DNA of 7,107 nt from an uncultured Microbacterium sp. (lineage in GTDB: Bacteria; Actinomycetota; Actinomycetes; Actinomycetales; Microbacteriaceae): contig CALANM010000201.1 of the NCBI GenBank assembly GCA_937926065.1, positions 1 through 7,107 of the forward strand, given 5' to 3'. Shown piece after piece: positions 1-5,310 of the stretch (its first letter is position 1; each line of letters opens with the position of its first letter). The notes under the pieces were generated by a model. It made no database searches, was not told the DNA's origin, and saw nothing but the letters and a program-made list of their open reading frames with translations. Made by a program: the position numbers and the translations under genes.

Positions 1-1352
1 GACTTGATCGTGCCGTAGGTGACGATCTGCGCGACGCGCTCCGAGCCGTACTTCTGCGTGACGTACTCGATGACCTCGCCACGGCGACGATCGTCGAAAT
101 CGACGTCGAAGTCGGGCATGCTGACGCGGTCGGGGTTGAGGAAGCGCTCGAAGATGAGGCCGTGCTCGAGCGGATCGAGGTCGGTGATGCGCATGGCGTA
201 TGCGACCATCGAGCCCGCACCGGAGCCGCGGCCGGGACCCACACGGATCCCGTGGTCCTTCGCCCAGTTGATGAAGTCGGCGACGACGAGGAAGTAGCCC
301 GGGAAGCCCATCTGCAGGATGATGCCGACCTCGTACTCGGCCTGCTTTCGGACATTGTCGGGGATGCCGTCGGGATAGCGGTAGTGGAGGCCCTTCTCGA
401 CCTCCTTGATGAGCCAGCTGTCCTCCGTCTCGCCATCGGGCACCGGGAATCGCGGCATGTAGTTGGCCGACGTGTTGAACTCGACCTGGCACCGTTCGGC
501 GATCAGCAGCGTGTTGTCGCACGCCTCTGGGTGATCGCGGAAGAGCTGGCGCATCTCCTGCGCCGTCTTGATGTAGTACCCGTCGCCGTCGAACTTGAAC
601 CGGTTCGGGTCGTCGAGCGTCGATCCGGACTGCACGCACAGGAGGGCGGCGTGGGCGTCGGCCTCGTGCTGGTGCGTGTAGTGCGAGTCGTTCGTAGCGA
701 CGAGCGGGATGTCGAGGTCTTTCGCGAGGCGCAGCAGGTCGGTCATGACCCGTCGCTCGATCGACAGCCCGTGGTCCATGATCTCGGCGAAGTAGTTCTC
801 CTTCCCGAAGATGTCCTGGAACTCGGCGGCGGCCGCGCGCGCGGCGTCGTACTGACCGAGGCGGAGGCGGGTCTGCACCTCGCCCGACGGGCAGCCCGTG
901 GTGGCGATCAGACCCCTGCCGTACTGCTGCAGGAGCTCACGGTCCATGCGGGGCTTGAAGTAGTAGCCCTCGATGCTGGAGAGCGAGCTGAGGCGGAAGA
1001 GGTTGTGCATGCCCTCCGTCGTCTCGCTCCACATCGTCATATGCGTATAGGCGCCCGAGCCCGAGACGTCGTCGGACTTCTGGTCGGGCGAGCCCCACGC
1101 GACGCGGGACTTGTCGCTGCGGTGCGTGCCCGGCGTGACATAGGCCTCGAGACCGATGATCGGCTTGACCCCCGCGGCGTTCGCGGCGCGATAGAACTCG
1201 AACGCGGCGAAGGTGTTGCCGTGGTCTGTCACGGCGATCGCGGGCATGCCGTACTCGGCCGCCGCCTGCGTCATGGCGCCGATCTTGGCGGCGCCGTCGA
1301 GCATCGAGTACTCGCTGTGCACGTGCAGATGTACGAAGGAGTCGGATGCCAC
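1..1352 (-). CDS. dnaE: DNA polymerase III subunit alpha (partial, N-terminal 450 codons)
   Basis: Replicative polymerase alpha subunit, which extends both DNA strands at the fork. Only the N-terminal 450 codons are here; the gene runs off the left edge. The protein opens VASDSFVHLHVHSEYSMLDG, the start of the PHP domain, with H10 and H12 forming the first metal-site motif. Later PHP segments are readable (VTDHGNTF, PIIGLEAYVTPGTH, AEIMDHGLS, VATNDSHY). The palm begins near the end, with GPGRGSGAGS and then PDFDVDFD at about residues 413-420. The first two Asp of that motif (D414, D416) align with catalytic D401/D403 of E. coli DnaE; the third catalytic Asp would lie outside the window. The start is GTG at 1350-1352. 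An in-frame TAG lies 12 nt upstream and no other start codon intervenes, so the start is well fixed. No Shine-Dalgarno is visible, but a TAGACT box sits 6 nt upstream, suggesting a leaderless mRNA. No intein appears in the visible part. Whether this is DnaE1 or the error-prone DnaE2 cannot be fully settled from a fragment; the sequence reads as the replicative type. Confidence 0.96.
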   Translation of the reverse strand, partial: MASDSFVHLHVHSEYSMLDGAAKIGAMTQAAAEYGMPAIAVTDHGNTFAAFEFYRAANAAGVKPIIGLEAYVTPGTHRSDKSRVAWGSPDQKSDDVSGSGAYTHMTMWSETTEGMHNLFRLSSLSSIEGYYFKPRMDRELLQQYGRGLIATTGCPSGEVQTRLRLGQYDAARAAAAEFQDIFGKENYFAEIMDHGLSIERRVMTDLLRLAKDLDIPLVATNDSHYTHQHEADAHAALLCVQSGSTLDDPNRFKFDGDGYYIKTAQEMRQLFRDHPEACDNTLLIAERCQVEFNTSANYMPRFPVPDGETEDSWLIKEVEKGLHYRYPDGIPDNVRKQAEYEVGIILQMGFPGYFLVVADFINWAKDHGIRVGPGRGSGAGSMVAYAMRITDLDPLEHGLIFERFLNPDRVSMPDFDVDFDDRRRGEVIEYVTQKYGSERVAQIVTYGTIK

Positions 1353-1358
1353 ACATCG

Positions 1359-1364
1359 AGTCTA
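1359..1364 (-). promoter_or_regulatory. Candidate -10 element of a leaderless dnaE promoter
   Basis: On the minus strand the hexamer TAGACT (TAnnnT pattern of actinobacterial -10 boxes) ends 6 nt before the dnaE GTG. That is the distance expected if transcription starts at or next to the start codon. No good -35 hexamer is found 16-18 nt further upstream, and no Shine-Dalgarno precedes the GTG. Leaderless mRNAs are common in Actinobacteria. The motif carries little information, so this is a moderate inference. Confidence 0.45.
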
Positions 1365-1412
1365 CGAAGGGCGCCGACATCGACCGCCGCCCACGCCCCG
1401 GTGCGACTCAGG

Positions 1413-1438
1413 TCACCTCAACCTCGGGTTGAAGGTGA
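1413..1438. promoter_or_regulatory. Interrupted inverted repeat, possible operator between dnaE and NUDIX gene
   Basis: Left arm TCACCTCAACC (1413-1423) and right arm GGTTGAAGGTGA (1427-1438) are complementary except for one extra A in the right arm, around a 3-nt centre (TCG). The element lies in the 132-bp divergent region between the dnaE and NUDIX start codons, so it is better placed for an operator than for a terminator. The CCTCAA/TTGAGG-type half-sites resemble those bound by MerR/SoxR-family regulators. However, it is not flanked by recognisable -35 and -10 boxes at MerR-type spacing, and no regulator gene is present in the window. Confidence 0.4.
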
Positions 1439-1471
1439 GGCCGCCGCGCCGCTCAGACGACCACCCGCCCC

Positions 1472-1477
1472 TACGCT
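1472..1477 (+). promoter_or_regulatory. Candidate -10 element of a leaderless NUDIX gene promoter
   Basis: TACGCT fits the TAnnnT -10 pattern and ends 7 nt before the ATG at 1485. The intervening GGAGGAC looks like a Shine-Dalgarno but would leave only 1-2 nt before the ATG, too close for normal ribosome placement. A leaderless transcript starting at or near the ATG is the better reading. No clear -35 hexamer is visible about 17 nt upstream. Confidence 0.45.
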
Positions 1478-1484
1478 GGAGGAC

Positions 1485-1958
1485 ATGGCCACCCCTGAGT
1501 TCGTCGTCGCGCTGCGTGAGAGGATCGGGCATGCCCCGCTCCCCCTCGTCGGCGTCACCGCGGTCGTGTTCAAAGACGACAAGGTCCTGCTCGGGAGGCG
1601 CGCCGACAACGGATCCTGGCAGTGCGTCTCGGGCATCGTGGAGCCCGGCGAGGAGCCGGCCGACGCCGCCGTGCGCGAATGCGCGGAGGAGGCCGGCGTC
1701 GTCATCCGCGTGACACGACTCGCCCTCGTCGAGCAGCAGCCGCGGACCACCTACGCGAACGGCGACGAGGTCGACTACCTTGACCTCGTCTTCCGGTGCG
1801 ACTGGGTCTCGGGCGAGCCACGCCCTGCCGACGGCGAGCTCACCGACGTCGGCTGGTACGGCCTGGGCGAGCTGGGCGATGTCGACCAGTCGCATGTGCG
1901 GAAGATCGCCCTCGCGATCGCCGAGGACGACCCCGCGTCCTTCCGCGGCGGCCGCTGA
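1485..1958 (+). CDS. NUDIX hydrolase family protein
   Basis: A 157-residue single-domain NUDIX protein, predicted to hydrolyse a nucleoside diphosphate linked to another moiety in the cytoplasm. The exact substrate is not readable from sequence. A complete Nudix box (GX5EX7REUXEEXGU) spans residues 50-72: G50, E56, R64-E65, E68-E69 and G71 are all present. The preceding LPLVGVTAVVFKDDKVLLGRR strand region and the following LVFRCDW segment match the usual fold. Length is normal for the family. The reading frame stays open far upstream (to 162) through antisense dnaE, but the protein similarity begins at the ATG at 1485, which also has a -10-like box at leaderless distance. It is the only plus-strand gene in the window, divergent from dnaE and convergent with the DinB-like gene, and so has its own promoter. 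MutT-like sanitation or housekeeping ADP-ribose/NADH cleavage are both possible. Confidence 0.93.
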   Translation: MATPEFVVALRERIGHAPLPLVGVTAVVFKDDKVLLGRRADNGSWQCVSGIVEPGEEPADAAVRECAEEAGVVIRVTRLALVEQQPRTTYANGDEVDYLDLVFRCDWVSGEPRPADGELTDVGWYGLGELGDVDQSHVRKIALAIAEDDPASFRGGR

Positions 1959-1974
1959 CGAAGGGCCCCGTCAG
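1955..1974. terminator. Small hairpin spanning the two convergent stop codons
   Basis: CTGACG (1955-1960) and CGTCAG (1969-1974) form a perfect 6-bp stem around an 8-nt loop (AAGGGCCC). The stem arms contain the stop codons of the NUDIX gene (TGA, 1956-1958) and of the DinB-like gene (TGA on the minus strand, 1971-1973). With only 12 bp between the two convergent genes, it is the only candidate shared terminator. There is no T-run on either side, so intrinsic termination is uncertain. Confidence 0.3.
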
Positions 1975-2420
1975 ATCTCGTCGAGCGCGTAGGCGTCGAT
2001 CCACGAGCGCGGCAGGGGCAGCGGCACGCCGTACAGGTAGCGGATCAGCTGGCCGTGATGCTGCGCCTCATGTTCGAGGAGCGCGAGCGCCCACTCGAGC
2101 GACGATTCGTCATCGTCCCCGATCTCATTCAGCCACGCCGTGACATCGGCCGCCGTCCGCTCGAGCGTCGCGGCGACCGCCGCGGGGGCGTCATCCGCGG
2201 CGACCGAGCTGTCGAAGCCCTGCCACGAGCCTGCGCGCGCCGCACGGGGGTAGCTCTCGCGTGCCCCCACGACGCACCAGAAGTGGTTGCGCACGTCACT
2301 CGAGCGCACGCCGGGAAGCCGTGATCCCAGCTGCTCGGGTGTGAGTGCGCCGATCAGGTCGGCGTACAGGCGCTGCGACGCATGCATGCGTCGCACCAGC
2401 AGGGCGGTGATCGCGGTCAT
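1971..2420 (-). CDS. DinB-like (DUF664/YfiT-type) metal-binding four-helix protein
   Basis: A 149-residue protein with the layout of the DinB/YfiT-like putative metalloenzyme superfamily. It has an N-terminal helix (LLVRRMHASQRLYADLIGALTPEQL), a His after the second helix start (H46 in VRNHFW), and the C-terminal EHEAQHHGQLIRYLYG segment with H117 and H121. These His residues match the three-His metal site of the family. Some members transfer to bacillithiol or mycothiol or act as thiol-dependent isomerases, but most are uncharacterised, so no reaction is assigned. The start is the ATG at 2418-2420, which shares bases with the TGA of the upstream GNAT gene (ATGA overlap). An AGGA at 2427-2430 lies 6 nt upstream. 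The two genes are probably translationally coupled and work in the same process. The reading frame extends upstream to 2906, but that portion is antisense-like sequence overlapping the GNAT gene. Confidence 0.88.
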   Translation of the reverse strand: MTAITALLVRRMHASQRLYADLIGALTPEQLGSRLPGVRSSDVRNHFWCVVGARESYPRAARAGSWQGFDSSVAADDAPAAVAATLERTAADVTAWLNEIGDDDESSLEWALALLEHEAQHHGQLIRYLYGVPLPLPRSWIDAYALDEI

Positions 2421-2986
2421 CTCAGGTCCTTTCGCATGAGCACCCGCGGGTGACCCGCGAGCACGGAGTCGGTGTCGGCGACCTTCACGAAGCCCGCCTT
2501 CTCGAACAGGGAGCGCGTGCCCACGTAAGCCATCGTGAGGTCGATGCGCTCGCCGCGGCTGTCGAGCGGATAGCCCTCGACGGCGGGAGCCCCGGCATCC
2601 CGTGCGACATCGACTGCGCCCGAGATCAGATGATGCATGATCCCCTTCTTGCGGTGGCCGGCGCGCACACGGAAGCACCAGAGCGACCACACGTCGAGAT
2701 CGTCGACGTGCGGGATGCGCCGGTTGCGCGCGAACGTGGTCTGTGCGCGAGGATGCAGGGCGGCCCAGCCGACAGGCTCGCCGTCGTCGTAGGCGAGCAC
2801 TCCGGGCGGCGGATCGATGGCGCACAGCTCCTTCGCCTTGCGGGCGCGGTCGGGCCCCCGCAGCTCCCGCACATCGCCTCCGAGCCGGTAGCTGAGGCAG
2901 AAGCACACGCTCGAGTCGGGGTTCTTCGGTCCGATGACGGCGGCCATGTCGGCGAACACCGTCGCCGGGCGCACTTCGATCACCAC
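2417..2986 (-). CDS. GNAT family N-acetyltransferase
   Basis: A 189-residue GNAT-fold protein predicted to transfer an acetyl group from acetyl-CoA; the acceptor is unknown. The acetyl-CoA pyrophosphate-binding motif A is seen around residues 107-120 (VRAGHRKKGIMHHL, with the R-x-x-G/x-x-G/A pattern slightly degenerate). Motif B is at about 156-169 (GTRSLFEKAGFVKV), and strands before it carry GVLAYDDGEPVGWAALHPR. The N-terminal CFCLSYR segment (residues 28-34), with two Cys, is typical of one GNAT subgroup. The start is GTG at 2984-2986, followed by a second GTG at 2981-2983. AGGAG at 2996-3000 gives 9-nt spacing to the first. The 3' end overlaps the DinB-like ATG as ATGA. It lies 57 bp downstream of the rluD stop and may be read from rluD or from its own promoter. 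Family assignment is firm; substrate is not. Confidence 0.92.
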   Translation of the reverse strand: MVIEVRPATVFADMAAVIGPKNPDSSVCFCLSYRLGGDVRELRGPDRARKAKELCAIDPPPGVLAYDDGEPVGWAALHPRAQTTFARNRRIPHVDDLDVWSLWCFRVRAGHRKKGIMHHLISGAVDVARDAGAPAVEGYPLDSRGERIDLTMAYVGTRSLFEKAGFVKVADTDSVLAGHPRVLMRKDLR

Positions 2987-2995
2987 GGAGACTCT

Positions 2996-3000
2996 CTCCT
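2996..3000 (-). promoter_or_regulatory. Ribosome binding site of the GNAT gene
   Basis: AGGAG on the minus strand, 9 nt before the GTG at 2986 (12 nt before the second GTG at 2983). It supports the first GTG as start. It is the only good Shine-Dalgarno near this end of the gene. Confidence 0.65.
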
Positions 3001-3018
3001 CATGCGCACAGCATGCCG

Positions 3019-3033
3019 GATATCGCCGACATC
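3019..3033. repeat. 15-bp near-palindrome upstream of the GNAT gene
   Basis: GATATCGCCGACATC (plus strand) is a palindrome around its central base, with one mismatched pair. It lies in the 57-bp gap between the rluD stop and the GNAT start. It could be an operator half-pair or a weak RNA hairpin; nothing else in the gap identifies a promoter. Chance occurrence in GC-rich sequence is possible. Confidence 0.25.
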
Positions 3034-3043
3034 GGGCCGGAGG

Positions 3044-3964
3044 TCACTCGGCGCGCAGCACTTCGAGTGCGTGAGCGAGGTCGGCGGGGTACTCCGACGT
3101 GAAGGTGACCCACTCCCCGGTCACAGGATGCGAGAACGACAGCTCACGCGCGTGCAGCCATTGACGGATGAGGCCGAGGCGGGCAGACATCGTCGGATCG
3201 GCTCCATAGAGCGGATCGCCCACGCACGGATGCCGGTGCGCCGCCATGTGCACGCGGATCTGGTGCGTGCGCCCGGTCTCGAGGTGGATCTCGAGGAGGG
3301 AGGCGCCGCGGAACGCTTCGATCGTCTCGTAGTGCGTGACAGAGTCCTTGCCGTCGGGGGTGACAGCGAACTTCCACGAGTGCGAGGGGTGGCGGCCGAT
3401 CGGCGCGTCTATCGTGCCGGCGAGGGGGTCGGGGTGCCCCTGCACGACGGCGTGGTAGATCTTCTCGACCTCTCGCTCCTTGAACGCGCGCTTCAGCGCC
3501 GTGTATGCGCGCTCGCTCTTGGCTACCGCCATCAGGCCGCTCGTGCCGACGTCGAGCCGATGGACCACGCCCTGACGCTCGGGAGCCCCGCTCGTGGCGA
3601 CACGGTAACCGCCCGCGGCCAGTGCGCCGAGCACCGTGGGACCCTCCCACCCGATAGAGGGATGGGCGGCGACACCGGACGGCTTGTCGACCACGACGAT
3701 GTCGTCGTCGTCGTAGACGATGCCGAGGTCGGGCACCTCCACCGGGATCACCTCAGGCTCGCGACGCGGCTCCCACTCGACCTCGAGCCAGCCCCCGCCG
3801 CGCAGGCGGTCGGATTTCGCCAGCGGGCGCCCGTCGAGGCGAGCACCGCCCGCGTCGACGACGTCGGCGGCGAAAGTGCGGGAGAACCCCAGCATCTTGG
3901 CCAGCGCTGCGTCGACGCGCACGCCGTCGAGTCCGTCCGGCACAGGGAGGGTGCGGGACTCCAT
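3044..3964 (-). CDS. RluA/RluD family RNA pseudouridine synthase
   Basis: A 306-residue enzyme converting specific uridines in RNA, probably 23S rRNA, to pseudouridine. An N-terminal S4-like RNA-binding domain covers about residues 10-65 (RVDAALAKMLGFSRT through ARLDGRPLAKSDRLRGG). The catalytic domain follows from about 80, with IVVVDKPSGVAAHPS at 89-103. The signature GVVHRLDVGTSGLMAVAKS is at 132-150, where D138 is the expected catalytic Asp. LETGRTHQIRVHMA lies at 229-241, and the C-terminal HPCVGDPLYG and LHARELSFSHP segments are typical. Length matches RluD-type enzymes. The start is the ATG at 3962-3964, one base after the lspA TGA (TGACATG), indicating translational coupling. The frame stays open to 4075 inside lspA, but homology-like sequence begins at 3964. 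The lspA-rluD order is widespread in bacteria. Whether the target is the RluD site cannot be told from the sequence. Confidence 0.94.
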   Translation of the reverse strand: MESRTLPVPDGLDGVRVDAALAKMLGFSRTFAADVVDAGGARLDGRPLAKSDRLRGGGWLEVEWEPRREPEVIPVEVPDLGIVYDDDDIVVVDKPSGVAAHPSIGWEGPTVLGALAAGGYRVATSGAPERQGVVHRLDVGTSGLMAVAKSERAYTALKRAFKEREVEKIYHAVVQGHPDPLAGTIDAPIGRHPSHSWKFAVTPDGKDSVTHYETIEAFRGASLLEIHLETGRTHQIRVHMAAHRHPCVGDPLYGADPTMSARLGLIRQWLHARELSFSHPVTGEWVTFTSEYPADLAHALEVLRAE

Positions 3965-3965
3965 G

Positions 3966-4592
3966 TCACTTTCCCCGTCGCCGGTCGGGGCCGGCATCGC
4001 CGGATGACGCATCGCCCTCAGCGGCGGCATCGGCCGTGGGAGGGAGAGTCTCAGAGGACGCGCCTCGTGGCTCACGCGTGCCGTCGAGCCGGAGGCCGAA
4101 AAGCACGAGCAGCGCGACGGCGATCATCATCGTGACGATGAAGATGTCGGCCACGTTGTAGATGGCAGGCATCATCCACGGGGTGTGGATGAAGTCGACG
4201 ACATGACCCACGGCGAAGCCGGGCTCGCGGAAGACGCGATCGGTGAGATTGCCGACGACCCCACCCAGCAGCAGGCCGAGCACGGCGGCCCACAGCAGCG
4301 AGCGCACACGTGTGATCGCGAGGACCACGATCGCGACCGCGGCGGCCGCCAGCACGATCGTGAAGATCCAGGTGACGCCCTCGCCGAGCGAGAACGCCGC
4401 GCCGGGGTTGCGCGTCACATAGAACTGCAGCACGTCGCCCCACACCGCGATGGCCTGCTCATACGGCAGGTTCGCGAGAACGAGATTCTTGGTGAACTGA
4501 TCAGCGGCCAGCACCAGCACCGCCAGGAACGCGATGATGGCACCGGCCGCTGCAGCACGAGCCCCCACGGGCCCAGTGTCACGACCTGTCAA
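3966..4592 (-). CDS. lspA: Signal peptidase II (lipoprotein signal peptidase)
   Basis: A membrane aspartyl protease that removes the signal peptide from diacylglyceryl-modified prolipoproteins. Up to 208 residues, with four hydrophobic segments at about 13-30, 74-94, 97-114 and 144-167. Family motifs are all present: DQFTK (31-35), RNPGAAFS (61-68), GNLTDR (113-118/119) with the catalytic Asp near 118, and NVADI (146-150) with the second catalytic Asp D149. A polar tail of about 40 residues follows the last membrane segment (rich in A, E, D, R), a little longer than in many homologues. The start is uncertain. The most upstream in-frame start is TTG at 4590-4592, 11 nt after the divIVA stop, with no Shine-Dalgarno. 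GTG at 4566-4568 would give a 200-residue protein with a more usual N-terminal length. One base separates its stop from the rluD ATG. Confidence 0.95.
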   Translation of the reverse strand: MTGRDTGPVGARAAAAGAIIAFLAVLVLAADQFTKNLVLANLPYEQAIAVWGDVLQFYVTRNPGAAFSLGEGVTWIFTIVLAAAAVAIVVLAITRVRSLLWAAVLGLLLGGVVGNLTDRVFREPGFAVGHVVDFIHTPWMMPAIYNVADIFIVTMMIAVALLVLFGLRLDGTREPRGASSETLPPTADAAAEGDASSGDAGPDRRRGK

Positions 4593-4603
4593 AGAGGCGC
4601 CGC

Positions 4604-5197
4604 TTACAGACCCGCGGACGAGACCGGCGTGGCACCAGACGAGGTGCCCGTGACATCGAGGTCGCGGAGCTTCTCCTCGATGAAGCTGCGGAGCTGCGAA
4701 CGGTAGTCGCGCTCGAACTGGCGGAGCTCGCTGATGCGGCCCTCGAGCACACCGCGCTCGCTCTCGAGACGGGCGATCTCGTCGCGTCCCTTGGCCTCGG
4801 CGTCAGCGAGGATCGCAGCGGCCTGCGCCTGAGCCTCGGAGATGAGCTTCTCCTTCTGAGCGAGGCCCTCCGCGACGTGCTCGTCGTGCAGACGCTGCGC
4901 GAGCTCGATGATGCCGGCGGACGCCGCGGCGGGAGCGGCGGAGGGGGCTTCGGCGGGAGCCTCCTCGACAACGGGCTCCTCGGCGGCCGGAGCGGGCTCA
5001 GCGGGCGCGGCAGCCGGAACGGCGCCCGATTCGTACGCCGCCAGCTTGGCCTTCAGCTCCTCGTTCTCGGCGATGGTCTTGCGCCACTCGACGACGATCT
5101 CATCGAGGAAGTCATCGACCTCGTCCGGGTCGAAGCCCTCCTTGAACCGGACATGCTGGAACTGCTTGGTGACGACGTCTTCGGGGGTGAGAGCCAT
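4604..5197 (-). CDS. divIVA: DivIVA/Wag31-type polar growth and septum scaffold
   Basis: A 197-residue coiled-coil protein of the DivIVA/Wag31 (Ag84) family. It binds negatively curved membrane at poles and septa, and in Actinobacteria directs polar cell-wall growth. The N-terminal DivIVA domain is clear: LTPEDVVTKQF (3-13), then GFDPDEVDDFLDEI (21-34) leading into a first coiled coil to about 55. A low-complexity linker rich in Ala, Pro and Glu covers about 59-94. A second, longer coiled coil covers about 95-181 (IIELAQRLHDEHV..., AILADAEAKGRDEIARLESERG...), ending in a Ser/Thr/Gly-rich tail. The start is the ATG at 5195-5197, preceded by AGAGGA 7 nt upstream. The frame extends upstream to 5503, but that part is antisense of YggT. 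It is the last of the division genes after ftsZ-sepF and lies 113 bp from yggT, so it may have its own promoter; lspA follows after 11 nt. Confidence 0.96.
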   Translation of the reverse strand: MALTPEDVVTKQFQHVRFKEGFDPDEVDDFLDEIVVEWRKTIAENEELKAKLAAYESGAVPAAAPAEPAPAAEEPVVEEAPAEAPSAAPAAASAGIIELAQRLHDEHVAEGLAQKEKLISEAQAQAAAILADAEAKGRDEIARLESERGVLEGRISELRQFERDYRSQLRSFIEEKLRDLDVTGTSSGATPVSSAGL

Positions 5198-5204
5198 TGT
5201 GTTG

Positions 5205-5210
5205 TCCTCT
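5205..5210 (-). promoter_or_regulatory. Ribosome binding site of divIVA
   Basis: AGAGGA on the minus strand, 7 nt before the ATG at 5197. This fixes the divIVA start inside a frame that remains open about 300 bp further upstream. Confidence 0.7.
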
Positions 5211-5271
5211 TTCAGAGCTTCACGACGGAGCCGCTGGGCGGTGACCCGCGGACGGCGAGCCGTATCCGAAC

Positions 5272-5277
5272 AGCATA
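5272..5277 (-). promoter_or_regulatory. Candidate -10 element for divIVA
   Basis: TATGCT on the minus strand fits TAnnnT and lies in the 113-bp interval (5198-5310) between yggT and divIVA, giving a 5' untranslated region of about 70 nt. No good -35 hexamer is seen at 17-18 nt spacing. The rest of the interval holds a hairpin (5281-5309) and the divIVA ribosome binding site; no further gene is seen there. Confidence 0.35.
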
Positions 5278-5280
5278 GTG

Positions 5281-5309
5281 CGCCCTCTGCGGGGGCGCGA
5301 GAAAGGGCG
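5281..5309. terminator. Hairpin just downstream of yggT, possible weak terminator
   Basis: CGCCCT (5281-5286) and AGGGCG (5304-5309) form a 6-bp GC-rich stem around a 17-nt GC-rich loop, immediately after the yggT stop codon on the minus strand. No T-run follows. It could attenuate readthrough from the ftsZ-yggT cluster into divIVA, or merely be a processing or stability element. Confidence 0.3.
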
Positions 5310-5310
5310 A

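Noticed and set aside
1..1352. Possible intein or insertion in dnaE
   Set aside because: The visible PHP and palm motifs follow one another at normal spacing, with no intein block motifs or interruption.
937..1380. Minus-strand 147-codon frame starting with an ATG just upstream of dnaE
   Set aside because: It overlaps the dnaE N-terminus in another frame. The dnaE frame carries the PHP motifs, while this one is an Arg-rich shadow.
162..1484. Upstream extension of the plus-strand NUDIX reading frame through the dnaE region
   Set aside because: It lies antisense to clear DnaE sequence. GC-rich codon usage keeps the opposite frame open, and recognisable NUDIX sequence begins only at 1485.
3965..4075. 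N-terminal extension of the pseudouridine synthase into lspA
   Set aside because: The extra 37 residues are Pro/Arg-rich with no family similarity. The ATG at 3964, one base after the lspA stop, fits the usual RluD N-terminus.
2450..4135. Long plus-strand open frame (561 codons)
   Set aside because: It lies antisense to the GNAT gene, rluD and part of lspA, all with clear family motifs. Its His/Arg/Asp/Val-rich composition is typical of an antisense shadow.
4587..4592. TTGACA on the minus strand as a -35 box within the lspA start
   Set aside because: No -10-like hexamer is found 16-18 nt downstream, so it is more simply the TTG start codon followed by an ACA codon.
4929..5023. Ala/Pro/Glu-rich repeat in divIVA as a possible tandem repeat or insertion
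   Set aside because: It is the expected low-complexity linker between the two coiled-coil regions of actinobacterial DivIVA. No regular repeat unit is seen.
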